Positions 1 to 6,716 of a stretch of 7,955 nt of DNA are shown piece after piece; within the stretch, counting starts at the first letter, position 1, and every line of letters starts with the position of its first letter. Under the pieces are notes generated by a model. That model did not search any database and was not told the origin of the DNA. It saw only the letters and a list, made by a program, of their open reading frames with translations. The stretch spans positions 1-7,955 of the forward strand of contig JBDTMC010000367.1 of assembly GCA_039934475.1 (NCBI GenBank), read 5' to 3'. Position numbers and translations under genes: made by a program. Source of the DNA: JBDTMC01 sp039934475 (GTDB taxonomy: Bacteria; Acidobacteriota; Terriglobia; Bryobacterales; Bryobacteraceae).

Positions 1-729
1 GGTCTGGTCAAACTCTGGGCGGACGGTCTCACCGCCGAACCCTTCGTTCCCAGCACGGCGGCATTGGAATTGAAGGCCACACTGCAGATGGAAGGCAAGA
101 CCGCCACCATCCGCCGCATGCGCGATGTCCCAGGCTCAGGGATCGTAGCCGAACTGGACACCACCTCAGAGGAGGACCTCTCCGGCAGCCCCTTGTATGA
201 TGAGCACCAGCGCGTCTCCGCACTCCTCCTGCCGCAGTTCCTCGGGACCCGCTACGTCGCCTTCTGCGTCCCGTTGTCGCACGGTCTGGAAATGCCCGCT
301 CAGCCGCTGATGACCGTCGAAGAGTGGGCGGTGCGGCATGACCGCGCCGCGGAAGAGGCTTACCAGGCCGCTTTGGGACAGATCTGGGGCGAATACTACG
401 ACAACGCCGCCCGCAATTTAGAAGAAGTCGTCCTCGCCAAGCGCGACTTCCCCGAAGCGTGGTTCCACCTCGGCTACGCCCACGCCAAGTTGGGGCACGT
501 CGATGAAAAGATCCGCTACTACCAGCGTGCCATCGCGCTAAAGCCGGATTATGCCGATGCGCACTTCAGCTTAGGCGTGTCGCTGCTGCTGGCTGGCAAG
601 CGCGACGATGCAACCAAGGAAGCGCAGACACTTCGGACCATCGGCGCCTCTGCAATGGCGGACAAGCTGTCCCAAATGATCGAGACCATCCACATTGACG
701 GTCTAGGCAAACACGAAGAGGTCATTTAG
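1..729 (+). CDS. Trypsin-like (S1C-type) protease domain with C-terminal TPR repeats, 5' truncated by window
   Basis: The reading frame is open from the first base of the window, so the gene starts upstream; 242 residues are visible and it ends with TAG at 727-729. A TTG at 64 is in frame but is not a convincing start because the frame continues through it. Visible residues 59-65 read DLSGSPL, followed by YDEHQRV and later YVAFCVPLS. This matches the end of a chymotrypsin-fold barrel: the nucleophile-serine loop (GNSGGPL in DegP-like enzymes) and the strand that follows it. The serine would be residue 61. Residues of about 118-219 form two to three tetratricopeptide repeats, the clearest at 152-185 with the pattern EAWFHLGYAHAKLG and YYQRAIALKPDYA. 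TPRs usually bind protein partners. The His and Asp of the triad would lie outside the window, so activity cannot be judged. It converges on murA with 16 bases between the stops and is probably unrelated to the division operon. Domain assignment is fairly secure; the substrate is unknown. Confidence 0.8.
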   Translation, partial: GLVKLWADGLTAEPFVPSTAALELKATLQMEGKTATIRRMRDVPGSGIVAELDTTSEEDLSGSPLYDEHQRVSALLLPQFLGTRYVAFCVPLSHGLEMPAQPLMTVEEWAVRHDRAAEEAYQAALGQIWGEYYDNAARNLEEVVLAKRDFPEAWFHLGYAHAKLGHVDEKIRYYQRAIALKPDYADAHFSLGVSLLLAGKRDDATKEAQTLRTIGASAMADKLSQMIETIHIDGLGKHEEVI

Positions 730-745
730 ACAGCGCGTCCCCGAC

Positions 746-2104
746 TCAAGCCTCGACGATCTCAGCTCCCAGGGCTCCCAGTTTGGCGTAGAGGTTCTCA
801 TACCCTCGGCCAATCAGGCTCACATTCTCCAGTGTCGAAACGCCTTCCGCTGCCAGCGCCGCAATCACATAGGAGAACCCGGCGCGCAGATCGGGGATGT
901 AGATCCGCTCGCCATGCAGAGGCGTTGGACCCACGATCACGGCGCTATGCAGATAATTCCGCTGGCCAAAGCGGCACTTCCGGCTGCCGAGGCATTCGCG
1001 GTACAGCTGAATCCGCGCGCCCATCTTGTTCAACGCCGCCACGTATCCAAAGCGCTCTTCATACACCGTCTCGTGCACCACACTCACGCCCTGCGCCTGC
1101 GTCAGCGCGATGACGAAGGGCTGCTGCCAGTCCGTCATGAAACCCGGATGAACGTCGGTTTCCAGCGGCACTGAGGTCAACTCACGGCCGCGCCAGAATT
1201 CGATGCCGTCCTCGCGGATCGCAAAGTCCCCGCCCAGCTGACGGAACTTGTTGAGGAACGTCATCATATCGATCTGCCGCGCATTGCGCACGAAGATCCG
1301 CCCATTGGTGGTGACAGCGGCGCACGCCCAGGATGCCGCTTCCAGGCGGTCGGGGATCGTGCTGTGCTGGAACCCGTGTAACACGGGCACTCCGACGATA
1401 GTGATCACCCGGTCGGTGTCCACCATAATGATCGCGCCCATTTTCTGCAGCACACAGATCAGATCGATAATCTCCGGCTCCACCGCGGCATTCGAAAGCT
1501 CAGTGACGCCTTCAGCGCGCACTGCCGCCAGAATCACTTGTTCGGTGGCGCCAACGCTCGGATAGTCGAGGTGGATTTTGGTGCCATACAGCTTCGTAGC
1601 GGTCAACTGCGACGCCCCTGGCTCCTCATGCAGTTCGCCGCCCAGTTCCTGAAGCGCTCGGATGTGGAAGTCCACCGGACGCGGTCCGATCCGGCACCCT
1701 CCCAGCGAAGGAATGGGAGCGACACCGAAGCGCGCCAACAGCGGACCGCACGTCAGAATGGGAATACGGCTCCTGCCGGAAAACTCCTTCAATACCGAGC
1801 GTTCCATTGGCTGCAGATTGGCGTTGTTGATCTCCAATTCGCCGGGCCGCCTGGTCACTTCGCCACCCAAGGAGCGAATGAGGTCGGTAATGATATCGAC
1901 ATCGGCAACGTCGGAGACGTTCCTCAAAATGCACGGCTCCGCGGTCAGCAGAGTCGCCACCATGATCTTCGGCAGCGCGTTCTTGGCGCCGCGAATGGCC
2001 ACCTCGCCCACTAGTGGTTTCCCGCCGCGGATCGTCAGAATGTCAGCGGCAGTCTCAATTACAGCGGCCGTCGAAGTGGAAGCCATCTTTCTCAATTCTG
2101 CCAC
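746..2104 (-). CDS. murA: UDP-N-acetylglucosamine 1-carboxyvinyltransferase (MurA)
   Basis: Cytoplasmic enzyme that transfers enolpyruvate from PEP to UDP-GlcNAc, the first committed step of peptidoglycan synthesis and the target of fosfomycin. Numbering from the GTG start (452 aa), visible landmarks are: GAKNA with Lys41-Asn42 (substrate-binding pair), GGCRIGPRPVDFH with the catalytic Cys137 and Arg142, HPGFMTDWQ with Asp325 (general base equivalent), and DLRAG with Arg407. Because Cys rather than Asp sits at the active site, fosfomycin sensitivity would be expected. The protein is longer than the roughly 420 aa norm for two reasons: about 20 extra residues at the N-terminus and an insertion of about 15 residues near 370-390 containing Cys371 and Cys377. 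The start is uncertain. GTG at 2102-2104 overlaps the ftsZ stop (TAGTG), which favours translational coupling, but there is no good Shine-Dalgarno. ATG at 2084-2086 (residue 7) is an alternative, and homology begins only near residue 21. It is the last gene of the operon. Confidence 0.95.
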   Translation of the reverse strand: MAELRKMASTSTAAVIETAADILTIRGGKPLVGEVAIRGAKNALPKIMVATLLTAEPCILRNVSDVADVDIITDLIRSLGGEVTRRPGELEINNANLQPMERSVLKEFSGRSRIPILTCGPLLARFGVAPIPSLGGCRIGPRPVDFHIRALQELGGELHEEPGASQLTATKLYGTKIHLDYPSVGATEQVILAAVRAEGVTELSNAAVEPEIIDLICVLQKMGAIIMVDTDRVITIVGVPVLHGFQHSTIPDRLEAASWACAAVTTNGRIFVRNARQIDMMTFLNKFRQLGGDFAIREDGIEFWRGRELTSVPLETDVHPGFMTDWQQPFVIALTQAQGVSVVHETVYEERFGYVAALNKMGARIQLYRECLGSRKCRFGQRNYLHSAVIVGPTPLHGERIYIPDLRAGFSYVIAALAAEGVSTLENVSLIGRGYENLYAKLGALGAEIVEA

Positions 2105-3321
2105 TACTGGAACTGACGGCGCTCTCCACGGCGGAGGAACGCGGGCGTGTCGTAGTCGTCCGCTGCCGGCCCTGGTGGCGGTTCGGATGGCACTGGCGCA
2201 GGCTCGGGCGCAGCGGCCACTGGCTCCGGTTCTGTCTCCGGTTCCGGGGCAGCCGGCGCGGGCGTATCGAAAATCGATGGACGCGTCGCAATGGCAGTCG
2301 CCGACGCCTTCGATGTCACCAGCGGCAGATTTTCGCGCTGGAAGCCGGTCGCGATCACGGTGATTTTCACCTCGTCCTCCATCGCCTCATTCATCACCAC
2401 GCCGAAGTTGATCTGCACATCGTCATAGTTGGCGGCGCCGCGGATCAGGGAGCATGCTTCGTTCACCTCATGCAGGCTCAGCTTGCTCGATGCCGTGATA
2501 TTGATCAGTATGCCGCGTGCGCCCGTCACTCCGCCTTCGTCCAGCAGAGGGCAACTAATGGCTTGCTTCGCCGCCTCGATGGCGGCGTTCTCGCCCCGTG
2601 CGCTGGCAGTCCCCATCATCGCGAAGCCCATTCCGAGCATGATCGCGCGGATGTCTGAGAAGTCGCGGTTGATGATGCCGGGCGTGGTGATGATGTCGGC
2701 AATCCCTTGCACGGCCTGGCGCAACACATCGTCGGCGACACGGAATGCCTCGAAGAAGCTGGTGCCGCGCGGCACCAGTTCCAGCAGCCGGTTGTTGGGA
2801 ATCGAGATCACCGTGTCCACGGTATTCGCCAAATCGGCTAGTCCCTTTTCGGCCTGGCGCATCCGGCGCGGGCCCTCAAAGCCGAAGGGCTTGGTGACCA
2901 CGGCAACCGTAAGAGCGTTCAATTCCTTGGCCAGCGAAGCCACCACCGGAGCCGCGCCAGTGCCCGTGCCGCCGCCCAAGCCCGCCGTCACAAACACCAT
3001 GTCCGCGCCTTCCAGGATCTCAATGATGCGCTCCGTGTCCTCTAGCGCGGCTTGACGCCCCACCTCCGGATCCGATCCCGCTCCCAACCCGCTGGTGATG
3101 CGCGAACCCAGGGCCAGCTTATTCGGCACCGGTGACGCATGTAATGCCTGCACGTCGGTGTTGAGCACGTGAAACTCAACGCCCGTCAGACCCTCCATCA
3201 TCATGCGGCCCACGGCGTTGGAGCCGCCGCCACCAACACCGATCACCTTGATCTTCGTCCCCAGTAGTGATTCTTCCTGGATTTCGAACTTCAATCCGTC
3301 TAGATTGGCGTCGAGTGACAT
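2104..3321 (-). CDS. ftsZ: Cell division protein FtsZ
   Basis: Tubulin-like GTPase that polymerises into the cytokinetic ring at midcell. From the chosen start it is 405 aa. Landmarks are the nucleotide-binding GVGGGGSNAVGRM (about 28-40), the tubulin signature GGGTGTG (116-122), and the T7 synergy loop NRDFSD (Asn218, Asp220, Asp223), which completes the GTPase site of the next subunit. A disordered linker rich in Pro, Ala and Glu spans about 338-387. The C-terminal peptide DDYDTPAFLRR (388-398) corresponds to the conserved tail that binds FtsA and other partners; seven further residues follow it. Two ATG codons are in tandem at 3322-3324 and 3319-3321. AAAGGAG at 3329-3335 lies 7 nt from the second and 4 nt from the first, so the second is preferred. 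Either way the start overlaps the ftsA stop (TGATG), suggesting coupled translation. Much longer starts, up to 3432, lie inside ftsA coding sequence and give an N-terminus unlike the family. Confidence 0.97.
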   Translation of the reverse strand: MSLDANLDGLKFEIQEESLLGTKIKVIGVGGGGSNAVGRMMMEGLTGVEFHVLNTDVQALHASPVPNKLALGSRITSGLGAGSDPEVGRQAALEDTERIIEILEGADMVFVTAGLGGGTGTGAAPVVASLAKELNALTVAVVTKPFGFEGPRRMRQAEKGLADLANTVDTVISIPNNRLLELVPRGTSFFEAFRVADDVLRQAVQGIADIITTPGIINRDFSDIRAIMLGMGFAMMGTASARGENAAIEAAKQAISCPLLDEGGVTGARGILINITASSKLSLHEVNEACSLIRGAANYDDVQINFGVVMNEAMEDEVKITVIATGFQRENLPLVTSKASATAIATRPSIFDTPAPAAPEPETEPEPVAAAPEPAPVPSEPPPGPAADDYDTPAFLRRGERRQFQ

Positions 3322-4529
3322 CATCGTTCTCCTTTGCCGTTCCATGGCCAAAGCCAGTTGCCGCGCGGCTTGCCGCCGGCCTTCCATTTCAAGCGCGCCG
3401 CGTACATCGCCAAACCCGCAACGGATGTCCACTGGGGCGACATCAGTTCTTCCGGCCAGCTATCAATACCTACCGGCAGTCCGTTGCGCGCCGGACAGTT
3501 CAAGACACGCTCCGCCATATCGCACATGCCATTCAACATGGCCGCGCCGCCGGTGAGCACAATGCCCTCCATCAGGCTCTGCTCCATGCGTGCCTTGCCC
3601 ACTTCGTGCCGCACGTAATAGAAGAGCTCTTCCGCGCGCGCCTCCAGAATCTCATTCAACTGCCGCCGTGTCGTCTCGCGCGAGGGACGCCCATCGTGCG
3701 AGGGCACTTCGATCAGCGTGTTGTCGGCCGTCAGCCCCAGGATGGCGCAACCATAGTCCGACTTTAGTAACTCGGCGTCTTCATACGACACGGTTAGTCC
3801 AAACGCGACGTCGCGCGTGAAGTGCTCGCCGCAGATAGGGACGGTGGAGGCGCGCAGCAGAGAATCCGCATCGTAGACCACAACGCCCGTGGACTGCGCG
3901 CCGATGTCTACAACCGCCACGCCGCGGGCCCGTTCCTCCGGCAGTACGGAAGCGTACGCCGCCGCCATCGGTTCAAAGATCGTCTCTTCCACCTGCACGT
4001 GCGCCAGATGCATCGCCGCGATCACCGATTGGTGATCGTGCTGCGACGCTGTCAGCAAGTGGACGTGCGCTTCCAGACGCGAACACGTCAACCCGCGTGG
4101 ATTGCGAAACCCGGAGCGCCCATCCAGCGTGAAGTCCTGCGGGAAAACCTGCAACAGTAGGCGATCTTCCTCCAGGCGGGTGCGCGTGGCCTGGTCCACC
4201 GCATAGCTTAGATCGTCTGCTTCCACCGCGCGCGGCCGTCCAAATTCATACAGGCCGCGGCTGTCGAAACCGGCGATACTGGTTCCACCCACGCCGACCA
4301 CCGCGCCCTCCACGGATACGCCGGCGACCCGTTCTGCTTCCTGTACCGTCTGCCTCACCGCATCGGCCACTAACTCCTGGTCGGCGACGCGGCCTTTCAC
4401 CCAACCGCGTGAAGGAATCGCCCCGTAACCAAGAAACCGAATACGCCCATCTTCCACCGCGCTTACCACGCACCTGGTCCCGTTACTCCCCGCGTCGATG
4501 CCCGCCGCCACCCTCACTTTACTGCCCAA
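3321..4529 (-). CDS. ftsA: Cell division protein FtsA (actin-like FtsZ membrane anchor)
   Basis: Actin/Hsp70-fold ATP-binding protein that recruits FtsZ filaments to the inner face of the membrane and helps activate septal synthesis. It is 402 aa, slightly shorter than the E. coli protein. Visible in order: phosphate-1 loop GIDAGSNGT (10-18), the 1C subdomain region (about 85-165) typical of FtsA, phosphate-2 loop VVDIGAQSTG (206-215), and the adenosine motif GIVLTGGAAMLNG (322-334). The phosphate-2 loop carries AQST where E. coli has GGGT. The C-terminus is basic and tryptophan-rich (NWLWPWNGKGER, 391-402) and takes the place of the usual amphipathic membrane-targeting helix. The start is TTG at 4527-4529, chosen because AAGGAG lies six bases upstream and because the protein then begins just ahead of the phosphate-1 strand. 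A GTG four codons on is possible but poorly spaced. The gene overlaps ftsZ by one base and follows ftsQ by 18 bases. Confidence 0.95.
   Translation of the reverse strand: MGSKVRVAAGIDAGSNGTRCVVSAVEDGRIRFLGYGAIPSRGWVKGRVADQELVADAVRQTVQEAERVAGVSVEGAVVGVGGTSIAGFDSRGLYEFGRPRAVEADDLSYAVDQATRTRLEEDRLLLQVFPQDFTLDGRSGFRNPRGLTCSRLEAHVHLLTASQHDHQSVIAAMHLAHVQVEETIFEPMAAAYASVLPEERARGVAVVDIGAQSTGVVVYDADSLLRASTVPICGEHFTRDVAFGLTVSYEDAELLKSDYGCAILGLTADNTLIEVPSHDGRPSRETTRRQLNEILEARAEELFYYVRHEVGKARMEQSLMEGIVLTGGAAMLNGMCDMAERVLNCPARNGLPVGIDSWPEELMSPQWTSVAGLAMYAARLKWKAGGKPRGNWLWPWNGKGER
3329..3335 (-). promoter_or_regulatory. Ribosome-binding site of ftsZ
   Basis: AAAGGAG on the minus strand, inside the last codons of ftsA. 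It lies 7 nt before the ATG at 3319-3321 and 4 nt before the tandem ATG at 3322-3324, so it decides in favour of the second start. It is one of the two best Shine-Dalgarno matches in the window, fitting the high FtsZ level that cells need. Confidence 0.75.
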
Positions 4530-4535
4530 TTCGCA

Positions 4536-4541
4536 CTCCTT
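4536..4541 (-). promoter_or_regulatory. Ribosome-binding site of ftsA, supporting a TTG start
   Basis: AAGGAG on the minus strand in the 18-base gap between ftsQ and ftsA, six bases before the TTG at 4527-4529. The spacing is near optimal for TTG and too long for the GTG four codons downstream, so it decides the start. Confidence 0.7.
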
Positions 4542-4547
4542 ACTTCT

Positions 4548-5372
4548 CTACTGTGTGGAGATAACGCGGTCTTCCAGCCGCATGTCCAACACCTTCGCAT
4601 CCGCCGCATGCTGCAGGATCATCTCCTGATTGTCCAGAAAATTCTTCAGCCGGATCGAATACCGCTCATCCCCTAGAATCAGGGTAACAACACGGCTGCC
4701 CGCTTCCAGCGTTACTTTCATTGCGCCCGGTTGCGTAACATCGATTTCGGCCAGCTTTTCCGCCAGCGGGCCTACTTCCGTCATCAATCGCATCACTCGC
4801 CGCAGGCGGTCCCGCCGGGCGTCAGCGTCCAGTTCCGGACCAAGGCCCAGCAGCACGGGAACCGTGAACGCAGCCTTGTCGTTGGGCGGCAGCAGTACTC
4901 CCTCGTCGTCGATCAATGCGTAGCGTTGAGCCCCGTCGGCGCCGTTACCTGAAGGAACAAACGCAATCGGCGTCCGCTCCGTCAAATGAACGTGAACTTC
5001 ATTCGGCCAGACGCGCTGCACGTTCGCTTCCTTCACCCAATCAATCGCCAACAGGTTGCGCCGGCGTTCCGCAGTGGGGAAGACGTACAGGCTGCGTCCG
5101 ATGTCGCGCGCAAACACCTGGCTGACGCGTTCCCGTGGAGCGTGCTTCATTCCGTAGATGCGAATATTGTCACTGCCTTCGCCATAGTCTTTGGCCGGAG
5201 GAATCGTATAGTGAGGATCGCGAATCAGCGCGCTTTCCAGCCGCGAGAAGGCGTAGATGCCCATAAAGGATGCCACCACCACGGCCGTGACGGCAGAGGC
5301 GATGAAGAGCCAGGTGTTTAACCGTCCCGGCGTCTCTTTGGTTCCGGCTTGTGCGTTCAACTTCCGAGCCAT
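4548..5372 (-). CDS. ftsQ: Cell division protein FtsQ
   Basis: Bitopic inner-membrane protein of the divisome that, in known systems, binds FtsB and FtsL and links the cytoplasmic ring to periplasmic septal synthesis. It is 274 aa. A short basic cytoplasmic N-terminus (1-18) is followed by one hydrophobic membrane segment (about 20-43: WLFIASAVTAVVVASFMGIY). A POTRA domain spans about 68-140; the pattern IRIYGMKHAPRERV, then DWVKEANVQRVWPNEVHVHL and TERTPIAFV, is characteristic. The FtsQ C-terminal domain follows, with the ALIDDEGVLL strand (152-161) and TLILGDERYSIRLKNFL (230-246). Start ATG at 5370-5372, one base after the murC stop. A ribosome-binding sequence AAGGGAG (5383-5389) sits about 10 nt upstream within murC. 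The murB and ddl genes often found between murC and ftsQ are absent here. Confidence 0.93.
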   Translation of the reverse strand: MARKLNAQAGTKETPGRLNTWLFIASAVTAVVVASFMGIYAFSRLESALIRDPHYTIPPAKDYGEGSDNIRIYGMKHAPRERVSQVFARDIGRSLYVFPTAERRRNLLAIDWVKEANVQRVWPNEVHVHLTERTPIAFVPSGNGADGAQRYALIDDEGVLLPPNDKAAFTVPVLLGLGPELDADARRDRLRRVMRLMTEVGPLAEKLAEIDVTQPGAMKVTLEAGSRVVTLILGDERYSIRLKNFLDNQEMILQHAADAKVLDMRLEDRVISTQ

Positions 5373-5373
5373 A

Positions 5374-6699
5374 TCAGCCGCGCTCCCTTAAGGCGGTAAG
5401 CAGAGGTTCTCCAGCCGTTGTCACGCTCCCTGCGCCTTGCGTGATGATGACGTCTCCCGCGGCCGCCGTGCCCGTCGCAGCCTCAATCGCGGCTTCAACG
5501 CTTCCTGTGTAAAGCGCACCCGGCACCCTCGCCGCCAGCGCTTCGCCCGTCACGCCGGGAATCGGCTTCTCCGAGGCAGCGTAGATGTCCATGATGAAGA
5601 TGGAATCGGCTTCCGTGAAGCAGGTGGCGAACTCATCCAGCAGCGCCTGCGTCCGTGTGTAGCGGTGCGGTTGGAAGATGACGTGGATCTTGCGATAACC
5701 GGCTGCCCGTGCCGCTTTCAAAGTAGCGGCGATCTCTGTCGGGTGGTGGCCGTAATCGTCGATCACCGTGACGCCCGCGGCTTGCCCGCGAATCTGAAAG
5801 CGCCGGTTGACTCCAGTAAACGCATTCACGCCGGCAAGCGCCTGCTGTGGCGTCAGTCCCAGTTCGATGCCGATGGCTACAGCGGCAGTAGCGTTCAAAA
5901 TGTTATGCGGACCGGGCACCTGAAGAGCGAGGCGTCCCACCCCGATGATCGTCGATTCATCCGTGATGCGGTACTGGGCATCTTCGGAATGCCCGTAGGT
6001 AATCACGCGCCGCCTAAGCCGCGGCAGAATCCCTCGCACATTCGCGTCGTCAACGCAGACCACCACAGCGCCATAGAAGGGCACTTTATTCGCAAACTCC
6101 ACGAATGAATCGCGGATGTGATCGAGGTTGCGGTAGTAGTCCAGATGCTCACGATCGATGTTCGTGATCACCGCGTAGATAGGAGCCAGCAACAGGAACG
6201 AGCCGTCGCTCTCATCGGACTCGGCTACCAGCAGCTCACTACCGCCGGCGCGGGCATTGGACCCCATGCGCGGCAACACACCGCCGATCACCACCGTAGG
6301 ATCAAGACCCGCCTCCAACAGCATTGTCGCCACCATGGATGTCGTGCTGGTCTTGCCATGGCTGCCGGCGATCGCCACGCCCAGCTTTGGGCGCATCATT
6401 TCGGCTAGCAGTTCACCCCGCGATACCACCGGCAAGCCGCGGCGGCGCGCTTCCGCCACCTCCGGATTGGCGGCGTCCACCGCCGACGTCACTATCAGGA
6501 CACGGGCATTGCCCAGGTTCTCCGCGGCATGACCTTGCACGATGCGGGCGCCCATCTCAGCCAGGCGTTCCGTGACAGGCGAAAGGCGCAGATCGGAGCC
6601 GGAGACGCTAAATCCGGAGCGCAGCAGGATCTCGGCAAGTCCACTCATGCCGATGCCTCCGATCCCCGTGAAATGCACTGCCTGCGACCTAAAAAACAT
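5374..6699 (-). CDS. murC: UDP-N-acetylmuramate--L-alanine ligase (MurC)
   Basis: Cytoplasmic ATP-dependent ligase that joins the first amino acid, normally L-alanine, to UDP-MurNAc. It is 441 aa. The N-terminal Rossmann domain shows HFTGIGGIGMSG (9-20). The central ATPase domain has the P-loop AGSHGKTSTT (111-120), the magnesium-site motif AESDESDGS (159-167), and NIDREHLDYY (180-189). The C-terminal domain has DDYGHHPTEI (314-323) and FQPHRYTRT (342-350). The HxGKT and DREH patterns and the HHPTEI motif distinguish MurC from MurD/E/F. The protein is shorter than E. coli MurC (491 aa). Part of the gap lies around 250-262, where the strand pair before the PGxHN motif looks reduced, and that motif reads PGPHN rather than PGRHN. 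The reading frame is unbroken. Start ATG at 6697-6699 has only a weak upstream match (AAGAG, 6706-6710) and follows the murG stop by 17 bases. Confidence 0.95.
   Translation of the reverse strand: MFFRSQAVHFTGIGGIGMSGLAEILLRSGFSVSGSDLRLSPVTERLAEMGARIVQGHAAENLGNARVLIVTSAVDAANPEVAEARRRGLPVVSRGELLAEMMRPKLGVAIAGSHGKTSTTSMVATMLLEAGLDPTVVIGGVLPRMGSNARAGGSELLVAESDESDGSFLLLAPIYAVITNIDREHLDYYRNLDHIRDSFVEFANKVPFYGAVVVCVDDANVRGILPRLRRRVITYGHSEDAQYRITDESTIIGVGRLALQVPGPHNILNATAAVAIGIELGLTPQQALAGVNAFTGVNRRFQIRGQAAGVTVIDDYGHHPTEIAATLKAARAAGYRKIHVIFQPHRYTRTQALLDEFATCFTEADSIFIMDIYAASEKPIPGVTGEALAARVPGALYTGSVEAAIEAATGTAAAGDVIITQGAGSVTTAGEPLLTALRERG
5383..5389 (-). promoter_or_regulatory. Probable ribosome-binding site of ftsQ
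   Basis: AAGGGAG on the minus strand within the last codons of murC, 10 nt before the ftsQ ATG. The match is good but the spacing is at the long end. Coupling to murC translation, which stops one base before the ATG, may contribute. Confidence 0.5.
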
Positions 6700-6716
6700 T
6701 CTGAGCTCTTATTGTT

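Noticed and set aside
720..800. Possible bidirectional terminator between the convergent genes
   Set aside because: Only 16 bases separate the stops. The nearby GGGAGC repeats are direct rather than a clean inverted repeat, and there is no T-run on either strand.
1662..2658. Overlapping plus-strand open frames of 233 and 214 residues opposite murA and ftsZ
   Set aside because: They overlap each other, span the junction of two firmly identified genes, and have a low-complexity Arg/Ser/Pro composition. They are shadows of the coding strand.
3325..3432. Longer ftsZ forms starting up to 3432
   Set aside because: The added residues overlap the ftsA 3' coding end, look like a shifted reading of it, and ignore the good ribosome-binding site at 3329-3335.
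5437..6108. A 223-residue open frame on the plus strand opposite murC
   Set aside because: Antisense to murC, with no family motif and a composition typical of a shadow frame.
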